Assembly: GCF_949769225.1 (NCBI RefSeq)
Contig: NZ_CATKPB010000009.1
Source of the DNA: Peptoniphilus_A genitalis
Lineage (GTDB): Bacteria; Bacillota; Clostridia; Tissierellales; Peptoniphilaceae
Direction: 5' to 3' (one strand)
DNA: 64,000 nt
Shown here: one piece after another, positions 42,362-50,771 of the stretch
How positions within the stretch are numbered: the stretch's first letter is position 1
Layout of the letters: the number at the start of each line of letters is the position of its first letter
Position numbers and translations under genes: made by a program
The notes under the pieces: model-generated
Seen by the model: only the letters and a program-made list of their open reading frames with translations
The model's database searches: none
Told to the model about the DNA's origin: nothing

Positions 42362-44605
42362 CTACTCTTTATACATGCTTTCTTCATAATCTGGTCCATA
42401 ACTATGAAATTCTATTGCTTTCTTTTCTTCTGTCACAAGGTCCTTATACCATTTTGGAAAATCTGTCTTTTCATCGTAAACCATCTTTTGCCAATCTTCG
42501 TCAGTAAGTCTTTCCTTATTTAAAAATTCGTAGTAAGAGAAAGTTGCTCCCCTGCCCATGTAAAGTTTATCTTGGTGAGGATAGATTACAAAAATTTCCA
42601 TTGGCTTACCTGTTCCTATGTGAGAAATTTCGTCTTTAGGAAGACCCACGCTGTTCTCAACTACTCTCATTAGGTCAACTACAACTGGCATCCTCCTGTC
42701 AGTTGCATTTTGGATTTCATACCAATAAGAAATATTATTTTCATCAGAGGATTCAACGAAGTCAACCATTATTCTTTCCATTTCTCCACCAATGTTTAGT
42801 AAATCAATAATTTCTTCTTCAGTAAGAGGCTCATTTTGAAGTTCCTTAATAGAAATATCTCTAAACTTTACAACCATGGCTTGGAAGTTATTTAATTTTT
42901 CTTCATACTTTTCACTTAACATTTGACGATCTTTTAAATTGACCTTTGTAAATTCAAGTAGCCAATTTAATTTTTCGTAAAGTTCTACATTTGGTTCAAC
43001 GTAGGATTTTGGAATTTCAAAATCTCCTCCGCCACCCATTTCAGCCATAACTGCCTTGCCATATAAAACTGTGTCGTGTTTTAGTTCTGCAAAAGATCCA
43101 AGGGCAGATACTAGGTCCTTCCTTTCCCAAGCATCATTTCTCATAAACATTGGGTAGCCTTCTCCAAATTTTTGGTCATAGGACTTTAGCATCCAAAGCC
43201 AACCACGATACATATTTTTTTGCCAGTCTAAGTCTTCCATCTTCTTCACAATAGAAATATTTTCGTCAGTTCTTTCCTTGTACTTATCCCAGTGAGAATT
43301 GTAAGGATCCTTATCTAATATTTCTCTCGCCTTTTCATTTCCAAAGGCAGCCATAAGGTCTAGGCCAGAATAGATTGGTCTATCAGATGGGTGGTTTGGA
43401 CCTGCAATATCAACAACATTTTGCATCAATACGCTGTCCATTACAGCTCTTTGTGGCATATACCTAAAGGACTTGCCCATAAAACCTGCAACTAGTGGAT
43501 CTGGATAAGACTTTAAGACTGTGTAAGCTTTGCTTAAATTTTTATTATCATCTAGTTTATTGATGTCAAAATCTTTTCCATAAACCCCGTAAAGAGTTCT
43601 TGCATATTCTCTTATGGAAAGGTCATCAGCAGATTCCACCATAAAGTCAATTGGCTCAACTAAATCTTCCCAAGTTTTTAAAATTTCAGGATTTTTATAA
43701 ATTGAATGAGTAAAAAGTAGTCCTTGCAAAATACTGTCTTCATTAGGCTTTCCTTCATTCTCTATAAAAAGTCCAACTTGACCAAAGTACATTGTGCCTG
43801 AGAAATATTTTTTTAATTCTTCACTTCTAGTGTAGTGGCCCCTAGGTTTAAGTTGTGAAAAATCTACATCTCTTCCACTTATAGCTGAAGAAGTAATTTC
43901 TTCTGAGCTTGCATTTTTTATCTCTTCTTCATAAATCTTCTTAGCTTCTTCAGGTAAATTTTCAGGCTCACTTCCCAAAAGCTTAAGTCCTGTAGCTATA
44001 AAGGCAATGTTTCTATTTTGAATTTCTTTTAATTTTTCATTTTTTATTTCACTTAAAAGATTTATATTTTCAGCAAGTAATTTTTTATTAAGTTCAATAG
44101 ACTTTGGATAGAGCTCTTCCTTTTCCAAATTTCTCAAAAATCCATCGTAAAAAATGTGGAAGATGTGAGTTACTGAATCAGTTGTGACAAAACTTGCTAA
44201 GATTTTATATTCGTTGTCTTCATAAATTTGGTGAATTTGATCGAATTCATAATTCCATGGATCTTCACTGTATTCATTGTTTTCCAAGTTTTTTGGCTTA
44301 GTAATTACAAATCCATTTTTTAATAGCATTTCTTTTTGTTTTTGAGTAAAATCTCCAAATTCAGAAAAATTAACAACATTAGAAAAGTCATCAGCAATCT
44401 TATAATCTTTAAGGCTTGGTGTGAATTCGGAAAGCTTGTAATCAATATAAGTGGTTTTATTTTCCATTTCATCTAAAAATTTTGTATCTTGAAGTTCAAT
44501 CTTTGCAGCTTCCTTTTCCGACAAAGCTCCCTTATCATTTTTGCATCCTGCCAAAAGCATAAGTGCCAAAAGTGAAGTTATAAGTATTTTTTTCTTTACT
44601 TCCAT
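42362..44605 (-). CDS. DUF3160 domain lipoprotein
   Basis: A 747-residue lipoprotein. The signal segment ends in the lipobox LLAGC (Cys near residue 21). The rest is a single large domain with DUF3160 hallmarks: FVTTDSVTHIFHIFYDGFLR, KPRGHYTRSEELKKYFSG, and AFGSFAELK-like helices (here GSFAELKHDTVLYGKAVMAE). It should sit on the outer face of the membrane. Function is unknown. It overlaps the smaller lipoprotein gene by 10 nt, so the two are probably partners. Confidence 0.88.
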   Translation of the reverse strand: MEVKKKILITSLLALMLLAGCKNDKGALSEKEAAKIELQDTKFLDEMENKTTYIDYKLSEFTPSLKDYKIADDFSNVVNFSEFGDFTQKQKEMLLKNGFVITKPKNLENNEYSEDPWNYEFDQIHQIYEDNEYKILASFVTTDSVTHIFHIFYDGFLRNLEKEELYPKSIELNKKLLAENINLLSEIKNEKLKEIQNRNIAFIATGLKLLGSEPENLPEEAKKIYEEEIKNASSEEITSSAISGRDVDFSQLKPRGHYTRSEELKKYFSGTMYFGQVGLFIENEGKPNEDSILQGLLFTHSIYKNPEILKTWEDLVEPIDFMVESADDLSIREYARTLYGVYGKDFDINKLDDNKNLSKAYTVLKSYPDPLVAGFMGKSFRYMPQRAVMDSVLMQNVVDIAGPNHPSDRPIYSGLDLMAAFGNEKAREILDKDPYNSHWDKYKERTDENISIVKKMEDLDWQKNMYRGWLWMLKSYDQKFGEGYPMFMRNDAWERKDLVSALGSFAELKHDTVLYGKAVMAEMGGGGDFEIPKSYVEPNVELYEKLNWLLEFTKVNLKDRQMLSEKYEEKLNNFQAMVVKFRDISIKELQNEPLTEEEIIDLLNIGGEMERIMVDFVESSDENNISYWYEIQNATDRRMPVVVDLMRVVENSVGLPKDEISHIGTGKPMEIFVIYPHQDKLYMGRGATFSYYEFLNKERLTDEDWQKMVYDEKTDFPKWYKDLVTEEKKAIEFHSYGPDYEESMYKE

Positions 44606-45201
44606 TTAATTTCATCTCCTTCTAAATATAATTCTCTCACGCTTCCATCTATCTCAACTTTTTTCTCCTTGTTTAAAAACTTTGGCTGGTCCTTTAGGAC
44701 TTTGCTCCCATGATTTCTTTCGACAGCAAAATTAGTCCAGTCATATACACCAAATAAATAATTGCCATCAAGGTTTTTTTCTATGGAAATAATCTCATCA
44801 TAACCATCTCCATCAAGGTCGCACAAGTTAAAGTCTGTAATGGGATTGTATAATCTTGAAATTCTAAGTTTTGGTCTTAGCTTTTTGTTTTTAAGGTCAA
44901 TGTTATATAAGAAGCACCTCCTGTCAAATTTTTGATCAAAGGGCGTCTTTTTATAAACGCCAATCGCAAGCTCCATCTCACCTCCATCGACATTACAAAA
45001 ATCAAGCTTCCAAGGCCTTATGTCACTTACATCAATAGAAAATTCTCTGTCCCTATTTTTAATTTTTAATTCACTTCCATATTCCCCATCAAGAGAAATA
45101 ATTTCTGCAGAAAGATTATCATGGACTGCCTTGTCTAAAATTTTAGCTTCGCTACTTCTGCAGCCTGTCAAAAAAATAAGTAAAAAAATTATGTATCTCA
45201 T
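44596..45201 (-). CDS. Small lipoprotein with an FG-GAP-like calcium loop
   Basis: A 201-residue predicted lipoprotein with a very short signal segment ending in LTGC (Cys at residue 14). A DLDGDGYDEI segment near residue 150 resembles an FG-GAP/VCBS calcium loop. I do not recognise the family. The ATG at 45199-45201 has no ribosome-binding site, and an in-frame stop lies just upstream, so this start is forced. The -10 box ends only 6 nt before it, implying a leaderless mRNA. It is co-transcribed with the DUF3160 gene. Confidence 0.8.
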   Translation of the reverse strand: MRYIIFLLIFLTGCRSSEAKILDKAVHDNLSAEIISLDGEYGSELKIKNRDREFSIDVSDIRPWKLDFCNVDGGEMELAIGVYKKTPFDQKFDRRCFLYNIDLKNKKLRPKLRISRLYNPITDFNLCDLDGDGYDEIISIEKNLDGNYLFGVYDWTNFAVERNHGSKVLKDQPKFLNKEKKVEIDGSVRELYLEGDEIKWK

Positions 45202-45207
45202 AAGATA

Positions 45208-45213
45208 ATTATA
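45208..45213 (-). promoter_or_regulatory. Extended -10 promoter of the lipoprotein pair (leaderless)
   Basis: TGTTATAAT on the minus strand with TATAAT at 45208-45213. The usual start point would be the A of the ATG at 45201. No convincing -35 hexamer is seen. Confidence 0.55.
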
Positions 45214-45356
45214 ACATTTAATTTAACAATTTATTTGTCTAATGTGTTATTTTATAAATTTTTATAATGGCAAGTCAAAAAATTTTTTAAACTTCTCAAA
45301 GAAGAAAGCTTTAGAGAATTTTGATTACTAAATAAAAAATTTTTACTTTAGAGGCA

Positions 45357-45388
45357 TAAAAAATATGGCTCAGTCTCCTAAGCCATAT
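45357..45388 (-). terminator. Terminator of the 35-aa peptide gene, containing its stop codon
   Basis: ATATGGCTTAG/CTGAGCCATAT on the minus strand (11-bp stem with a wobble, GAGA loop), then T. The TAG stop lies inside the first arm. Between 45214 and 45356 the DNA is AT-rich; the part at 45270-45350 may be a decayed fourth copy of the hexapeptide repeat. Confidence 0.85.
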
Positions 45389-45485
45389 GGTAAATTAAAT
45401 CAGAAAAACTTTTTGCAAATAAACTTGATGGCATTATAAGACCGATAAGTAAGAGCACAATCAAAGTTAATCTTTTCTTATTCAT
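45378..45485 (-). CDS. Orphan 35-residue secreted or membrane peptide
   Basis: The ATG at 45483-45485 is preceded by AAGGAGGT (4-nt gap). The peptide begins MNKKR, has a hydrophobic core (LTLIVLLLIGLIM) and then PSSLFA, and ends KSFSDLIYHMA before TAG. This is a classic signal-peptide layout. Cleavage after LFA would release an 11-residue peptide, although Leu at -3 is only a fair site. A strong promoter and a terminator enclose just this gene. It could be a signalling peptide, a small membrane protein or a membrane-active toxin. It is too short for usual gene finders and I recognise no family. Confidence 0.7.
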   Translation of the reverse strand: MNKKRLTLIVLLLIGLIMPSSLFAKSFSDLIYHMA

Positions 45486-45511
45486 AATTACCTCCTTATA
45501 TACTTTATTTG

Positions 45512-45539
45512 ATTATATCATAGAAGCAAAGGTTTTCAA
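45512..45539 (-). promoter_or_regulatory. Promoter of the 35-aa peptide gene
   Basis: Minus-strand TTGAAA (45534-45539), 16-nt spacer, TATAAT (45512-45517) with an extended TGA in front. One of the best promoters in the window. Confidence 0.75.
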
Positions 45540-45599
45540 GTGATATGACAATTATAAATATTTGTAAAACTTTTTAATTGCCTTTTCAGTTTTTTGCAA

Positions 45600-45629
45600 G
45601 AAAAAAGAGACCCGGCTTGCGAGTCTCTT
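45600..45629 (-). terminator. Terminator of the ispH-rpsA gene
   Basis: AAGAGACTCG/CGGGTCTCTT on the minus strand (10-bp stem with a wobble, five-base loop) followed by T, about 30 nt after the stop. Confidence 0.85.
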
Positions 45630-45655
45630 GATATTTAAAATTCAAATAAGAATTA

Positions 45656-47746
45656 TTATTCTTGATCTGTATTTTCTTCTTCAGCTACATCTTCATCAAC
45701 TAGATCAGCATCAAGATTTGCATCTGAGAAGTTAAGTCCTAGCATTTCTCCAATAGTCATGTTGAAGTCATCTTGTTTAGGTTCTTCAATTTTCTTTTCT
45801 CTCTTTGGAGCTTTTCTTTCTCTTCTAGGTTTTCTTTCCTTTGGTTTAGCTTCTTCGCCTTCTTCTTTTTCTTCAGGTTCAATTAGAGCCTTGATTGAAA
45901 GAGAAATCTTTTGATTTTCTTCATCAATGTCAGTTACCTTAACTGTAACTTCTTCACCAATAGAAAGTTTATCTTGTGGTTTTTCAACGTGTTCTCTTGA
46001 GATTTGAGAAACGTGAAGTAGACCATCAACGCCTTGTTCAAGTCTTACGAAAGCACCGAAGTCAAGAAGGTTTACAACCTTACCCTTAACAACGTCGCCA
46101 ACTTTAACTTCATTAGTAAATACATCCCATGGTTTTTCCATAGTTTGTTTTAGTCCAAGTGCGATTCTATTCTTTTCTTTATCTACATTAAGAACTTGTA
46201 CCTTAACTACATCTCCAGGTGCTACTACATCTGAAGGGTGTTTAACTCTGTTCCAAGAAAGTTCAGAGATATGGATAAGTCCATCTACTCCTCCAACATC
46301 TACGAATGCACCAAAGTTAGTTAATCTTTGTACAGTTCCTTCGATAATGTCTCCTTCTTTAAGCTTGTCATATACTTCGTCACGAACCTTGTCTAGTTCT
46401 TCTTGAAGTACATTCTTTCTTGAAAGAACAATTCTTCTCTTTCTCTTATCAAAGTCGATAATTTCAGTTTCGAATTCTTCTCCAATGAATTTACTTAAAT
46501 CTTTTTGGAATCTAACAGAAACATGAGATGCAGGTATAAATGCATTAAGTCCTCTGAAATCTGCAGTTAGTCCACCTTTAACTTGGTTCTTAACAGTTAC
46601 TTTTATGTTTTCTTTGTTGTTATAAAGTTCTTCAACTTCATCCCAAACCTTCATGTCAGCAACTCTTTTTGTTGAAAGAACAACATTGCCGTCTCCATCA
46701 TCCATCTTTAGAACGTAAACGTCAATTTCTTGACCTTGTTCATAAAGATCTTGAGGATTTACATCAGGTCCTCCTGCAAGTTCATCTCTTGAAATGATAC
46801 CGTCTGATCTGTATCCAAGATTTACCATTACTTCTGAATCAGTTATATATAAAACTTCTCCAGTTACTACTTCACCACGTCTAATTCTTTTAAAAGAATT
46901 TTCGATGGCTTCCATCATCTCACCTTTGTCAAAATTTTCCATCCTACTAACAGCCTCCTTGATTACCGATTCCGGTGTGGATGCTCCGGCGGTAATACCT
47001 ATTTTATTAAATTTTTTAAATATATTTAAATCAATATCTCTAATGGACTGAATTAAAAATACATTTTTACAATTTAATTTTGCAATTTCTGCAAGTTTTT
47101 TTGTGTTTGAAGATTTTTTGCCGCCTAAAACAATTAGGGCGTCAACTTTTTTCGATAAATCTCTAACACTCTCTTGTCTCTCGAAAGTTGCATTACATAT
47201 AGTATTATAAACTAAAACTTCATCTTTTGAAATATCTTTTATAAGATTTGTTGCTTTTTCGAAAAAATCTACCTTGTTTGTAGTTTGTGAGACTATAACT
47301 ATCTTTCCCTCTGGAATTTTTATGTCTTCCAAATTGGAAATAATTGTTGCAGAGTCATTGCATCGAGAATTAATTCCCACCACCTCAGGGTGTTCTTCAT
47401 TCCCAACAATTACTACATTATAACCTTTTTTGTAGAAATTATCTACTATATTATAAACTTTTTCTACCTTAGGGCAGACACAATTTATTATTTCATTATT
47501 TTTTTCTTCTAGCTCATCTAAAATCTTTTTATGGATCCCGTGACTTCTTATTATAACCTTTGAGTCTTCTACATTTGTCTTGTCAATTGTCACTACTCCC
47601 AAGTCAGCAAGTTCCTTAACAACTCTTTCGTTGTGAACAAGATCTCCATAGGAGTAGACTCCCTCGTCTGCATTATCAAAGGCCATCTTAACAGCTCTTT
47701 TTACTCCGCCACAAAATCCATGCTTGTCAGCTACAATAATTTCCAT
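45656..47746 (-). CDS. ispH-rpsA: Fused HMBPP reductase (IspH) and ribosomal protein S1
   Basis: A 696-residue two-part protein. Residues 1 to about 280 are IspH, the iron-sulfur enzyme that makes IPP/DMAPP in the MEP pathway. Its three cluster cysteines are Cys12 (GFCGGV), Cys91 (VCPKV) and Cys184 (NTICNAT). Residues about 296-640 hold four S1 RNA-binding domains, the third with TNFGAFVDVGGVDGLIHISEL. A charged Lys/Arg/Glu tail follows. The fusion is established in clostridia and linked groups. It overlaps plsC by 16 nt. Confidence 0.96.
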   Translation of the reverse strand: MEIIVADKHGFCGGVKRAVKMAFDNADEGVYSYGDLVHNERVVKELADLGVVTIDKTNVEDSKVIIRSHGIHKKILDELEEKNNEIINCVCPKVEKVYNIVDNFYKKGYNVVIVGNEEHPEVVGINSRCNDSATIISNLEDIKIPEGKIVIVSQTTNKVDFFEKATNLIKDISKDEVLVYNTICNATFERQESVRDLSKKVDALIVLGGKKSSNTKKLAEIAKLNCKNVFLIQSIRDIDLNIFKKFNKIGITAGASTPESVIKEAVSRMENFDKGEMMEAIENSFKRIRRGEVVTGEVLYITDSEVMVNLGYRSDGIISRDELAGGPDVNPQDLYEQGQEIDVYVLKMDDGDGNVVLSTKRVADMKVWDEVEELYNNKENIKVTVKNQVKGGLTADFRGLNAFIPASHVSVRFQKDLSKFIGEEFETEIIDFDKRKRRIVLSRKNVLQEELDKVRDEVYDKLKEGDIIEGTVQRLTNFGAFVDVGGVDGLIHISELSWNRVKHPSDVVAPGDVVKVQVLNVDKEKNRIALGLKQTMEKPWDVFTNEVKVGDVVKGKVVNLLDFGAFVRLEQGVDGLLHVSQISREHVEKPQDKLSIGEEVTVKVTDIDEENQKISLSIKALIEPEEKEEGEEAKPKERKPRRERKAPKREKKIEEPKQDDFNMTIGEMLGLNFSDANLDADLVDEDVAEEENTDQE

Positions 47747-48321
47747 TTGACTTCATCACCATACACTATTCTCATTATGTCTTGGGAAATATTTTCAAGT
47801 TCTTCTGGAGAATATTTTATTTCTTTATTAATCATTACAGGCTTCCTAAAGTGAATCCTAGTCTTCCTAAAGGGTTTGTAGTCTCCCTCAATATAAACTG
47901 GAAGGACTCTCGAGTTTGTCTTTTGTGCAATTAGGGCAATGCCTGATTTTATTCTCGTGTAGTCAACTTCCTTCATCCTAGTTCCTTCAGGAAAAATTCC
48001 TAGGACCTTTTCATTTTTCAAAATTTTTAGTGCTTTCTTTATGGCTGCCAGGTCATTTCCCTCTCTATCAATGGGAAAGGCTCCAAGCTTAGATAGGAAA
48101 GCGCCTATTAATTTATTTTTAAAGAGTTCCTTCTTTGCCATCCAAAAAATTTGTCGATCAAAAACTGCCGATATGGCTACAGGATCTAGGTTGCACTTGT
48201 GGTTACCACAAACTATTAATCTTTCACTATCTTGTGGAATGTTTTCACTTCCTAAGACCTCAATTCTATAAATGTGTCTTATGAAAAATCCCACAAAATT
48301 TCTTACAGCAAAATAAAACAT
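47731..48321 (-). CDS. plsC: 1-acyl-sn-glycerol-3-phosphate acyltransferase PlsC
   Basis: A 196-residue membrane-associated acyltransferase making phosphatidic acid. The HX4D motif reads NHKCNLD and the second motif FPEGTR is intact. The short length matches the clostridial PlsC found between cmk and ispH. An N-terminal hydrophobic stretch anchors it to the membrane. It is 3 nt after cmk. Confidence 0.92.
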   Translation of the reverse strand: MFYFAVRNFVGFFIRHIYRIEVLGSENIPQDSERLIVCGNHKCNLDPVAISAVFDRQIFWMAKKELFKNKLIGAFLSKLGAFPIDREGNDLAAIKKALKILKNEKVLGIFPEGTRMKEVDYTRIKSGIALIAQKTNSRVLPVYIEGDYKPFRKTRIHFRKPVMINKEIKYSPEELENISQDIMRIVYGDEVKWKLL

Positions 48322-48324
48322 AGA

Positions 48325-48945
48325 TCACCTTTTTATATAAGAAATTATTTTTTCAATTGTCTCTTCAGCATTTAAGTCTGTACTGTCAATTAATATTGCA
48401 TCTTCTGTTTGAATTAGGGGAGAGTTTGACCTGTGAGAGTCATTGTAGTCTCTCACCTTTAAGTCCTCTAATATTTCCTCAAAGCTAACCTTATCGTCAT
48501 CAATTTGCTTGTATCTTCTCATGGCACGAGTCTCTACATCGGCAGTTAAGAAAAATTTGTACTCAGCATCCTTTAGGACAACTGAACCAATGTCTCTTCC
48601 CTCCATGACAACGTCCTTGTCAGATGCAATTTCTCTTTGCATCTTCACAAGATAGTCTCTTATGATTTTCTTCTTGGACATCTCTGAAGTCTTGTTGGAA
48701 ATTTCATTTTCTCTTATTTCCTTTGAGACATCTCTTCCATCAAGAAATATTTTATCTCCGTCAAAAGATATTTTTGTATTTTTAAGAATTTCTTCGTAAG
48801 AAGACTCATCTCCCTTTAAAAGTTTAAGGGTGATTGCCCTATACATTGCTCCTGTGTCCACGTATAGGACACCAAGTCTCTTTGCAATTTCCTTTGCAAG
48901 GGAACTTTTGCCAGAGCCCGCTGGTCCATCTATTGCAATTTTCAT
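48325..48945 (-). CDS. cmk: Cytidylate kinase
   Basis: A 206-residue P-loop kinase phosphorylating CMP/dCMP. It begins MKIAIDGPAGSGKSSLAKEI, with DTGAMYRAITL and EGRDIGSVV. The ATG at 48943-48945 follows GGAGGTAAAA. A TTG inside the ribosome-binding site is not used. Its ribosome-binding site directly abuts the T-run of an upstream hairpin. The CMP kinase-PlsC-IspH/S1 order is typical of the group. Confidence 0.95.
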   Translation of the reverse strand: MKIAIDGPAGSGKSSLAKEIAKRLGVLYVDTGAMYRAITLKLLKGDESSYEEILKNTKISFDGDKIFLDGRDVSKEIRENEISNKTSEMSKKKIIRDYLVKMQREIASDKDVVMEGRDIGSVVLKDAEYKFFLTADVETRAMRRYKQIDDDKVSFEEILEDLKVRDYNDSHRSNSPLIQTEDAILIDSTDLNAEETIEKIISYIKR

Positions 48946-48955
48946 TTTTACCTCC

Positions 48956-48982
48956 AAAAAAAATCACTACTTTCTGTAGTGA
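48956..48982 (-). terminator. Hairpin and T-run in front of cmk, terminator or attenuator
   Basis: TCACTAC-AGAAA-GTAGTGA on the minus strand (7-bp stem, five-base loop) with eight T, ending exactly where the cmk ribosome-binding site begins (CCTCC on the plus strand at 48951-48955). It lies downstream of a promoter at 48998-49026 and of the BaiN-like gene. Confidence 0.8.
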
Positions 48983-48997
48983 CTCTTATCATTAATT

Positions 48998-49026
48998 ATT
49001 ATATTTTATTTTTGAAAATAAGTAAA
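48998..49026 (-). promoter_or_regulatory. Promoter upstream of the cmk hairpin
   Basis: Minus-strand TTTACT (49021-49026), exact 17-nt spacer, perfect TATAAT (48998-49003). Transcripts would start about 10 nt before the hairpin, so most may end before cmk unless the hairpin is relieved. Confidence 0.55.
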
Positions 49027-49029
49027 GGC

Positions 49030-50220
49030 TTAGAGATTGATGCCGCAGGAGTAACCAGTTGAATTTGCAACTTGAATATTATATCCGCCAGTTAGTCCAT
49101 CAACATCTATAACTTCGCCAATAAAGTATAGGCCTTTAACAAGCTTTGACTCCATAGTCTTTGGGTCAAGATCTTTGACGTCGATTCCACCACTAGTTAC
49201 TATTGCCCTGTTGATGTCGTCTAAGCTATCAAATCTTAATTTAAAATTTTTAATTGTTTTAACAAGCCCTTCTCTCTCTTCTTTCGTAATTTGATTTACC
49301 TTCTTGTCACCGTAAGTTTTTGCTTCATCAAGAACATAAGGAATCAAATCTCTTGGAAGGAGATTTTTCATAACATTTTCTAAATTTTTATTTTGGTTTT
49401 CATCAAAGTCTCTCAAGATTCTCTTGTCTAACTTGTCACTCGTAAGCGCAGGCTTTAAGTCCAAGTATAGATCAAAGTCCTCCGTCCTATTAATTTTACT
49501 TGAAGTTGTGAGGACAATTGGACCAGATATTCCCCTGTGAGTGAAGAGCATCTCTCCAAACTCTCTCGAGATAACTTTCTTATCTTTTTCAACTCTTAAC
49601 TCAACATTCTTTAGACTAAGGCCTGCCAAGTCAAAATTATTTGAAAGGTTAATACCAATTAGTCCTGGCTTAGGCTCAACGAGCTTGTGACCAAATTCTT
49701 TTCCAAACCTATAGCCGTCCCCAGTGGAACCTGTGAGCTTGTAAGATACACCTCCAGTTGCGATGACAAGTTTGTCAAATTTTTCCTTGTCATTTAAGAT
49801 AAATATATCTCCATCTTTTCTAATAGACCTCACTTCTGTATTAAGTCTAACTTCAACACCCACTTGTCTTAATTTTTTTTCGTAGGTCCTTATAACATCT
49901 GATGACTTGTCACTAGCTGGGAAGACCCTGTCCCCCCTCTCAACCTTTAGGGGTAAGCCCAGGTCTTCAAAGTAATAGTAAGTTGTGAAGGGAGAAAAAG
50001 AATAAATTGATGAGAACATAAAGGAAGGATTTCTCACAAGATTTTTCATAAATTCTTTCTCGTCTACATAATTTGTTAAGTTGCACCTTCCCTTGCCTGT
50101 TATAAATAATTTTTTTCCAAGCTTTTCATTTTTCTCAAAGAGGACAACTTCATGATTTTCTCCTGCCTTGATGGCACACATCATGCCAGCAGGTCCTCCT
50201 CCTATAATTCCTATTCTCAT
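49030..50220 (-). CDS. BaiN/RdsA family NAD(P)/FAD-dependent oxidoreductase (HI0933-like)
   Basis: A 396-residue flavoprotein. The N-terminal FAD loop GIIGGGPAGMMCAIKA, the family signature KLFITGKGRCNLTN, TGGVSYKLTGSTGDGY and the ending GGYNIQVANSTGYSCG are all present. BaiN-type members reduce bile-acid intermediates in some gut clostridia, but most act on unknown substrates. It is the last gene of the long gls24-to-BaiN operon and overlaps mnmM by 4 nt. Confidence 0.9.
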   Translation of the reverse strand: MRIGIIGGGPAGMMCAIKAGENHEVVLFEKNEKLGKKLFITGKGRCNLTNYVDEKEFMKNLVRNPSFMFSSIYSFSPFTTYYYFEDLGLPLKVERGDRVFPASDKSSDVIRTYEKKLRQVGVEVRLNTEVRSIRKDGDIFILNDKEKFDKLVIATGGVSYKLTGSTGDGYRFGKEFGHKLVEPKPGLIGINLSNNFDLAGLSLKNVELRVEKDKKVISREFGEMLFTHRGISGPIVLTTSSKINRTEDFDLYLDLKPALTSDKLDKRILRDFDENQNKNLENVMKNLLPRDLIPYVLDEAKTYGDKKVNQITKEEREGLVKTIKNFKLRFDSLDDINRAIVTSGGIDVKDLDPKTMESKLVKGLYFIGEVIDVDGLTGGYNIQVANSTGYSCGINL

Positions 50221-50771
50221 CTCGTCACCTTCTTCTCAATTAAGTAAACAATGGGTGGATTGTGCTTTTGATTATAAAATTCTCTCTTCTCGACTTTGAA
50301 GATTTTTTGATCAAGAGACTTTAAAAATTCATCCACTCCCTCTCTCTCTTCAAGAGAGTTTTCGTGGCCCAGATATGAAACCACAATTATAAGTCCAGCT
50401 TCATTTATTTTTTCTGTGGCCTTACTTAAGGACCCAAGGGTAGACTCTCTTAAGGTTGTAATTTTTTTGTCAGAACCTGGCAAAAAACCAAGATTATAAA
50501 TCACGAGATCAAAACTTTCAAGCCTATCAATATTTGCATGAGAATCTAAAAAAAATTCATAATTGTCATAACCTTCTAACAAAACCCTTGCCTTACTTAA
50601 GGCCTCTTCTTGGACATCAAAGCCATATACAAATCCATCTTTGCCAACAGCTTTTAATAGCTTTATGGTGTCATTGCCCTTGCCCACAGTTGCATCAACT
50701 GCAATTTTTCCTAAAAAATTATGAGATAGGGCTTCATCCACTATCTCAAAATACTTTTCCTTTACTATCAT
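50217..50771 (-). CDS. mnmM: tRNA 5-aminomethyl-2-thiouridine methyltransferase, MnmM (YtqB) family
   Basis: A 184-residue Rossmann methyltransferase. The SAM loop DATVGKGNDTIKLL near residue 25, NLGFLPGSDK and a C-terminal YNQKHNPPIVYLIE match YtqB, which completes the mnm5s2U wobble modification in Gram-positive bacteria. It overlaps rluB by 4 nt. Confidence 0.85.
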   Translation of the reverse strand: MIVKEKYFEIVDEALSHNFLGKIAVDATVGKGNDTIKLLKAVGKDGFVYGFDVQEEALSKARVLLEGYDNYEFFLDSHANIDRLESFDLVIYNLGFLPGSDKKITTLRESTLGSLSKATEKINEAGLIIVVSYLGHENSLEEREGVDEFLKSLDQKIFKVEKREFYNQKHNPPIVYLIEKKVTR

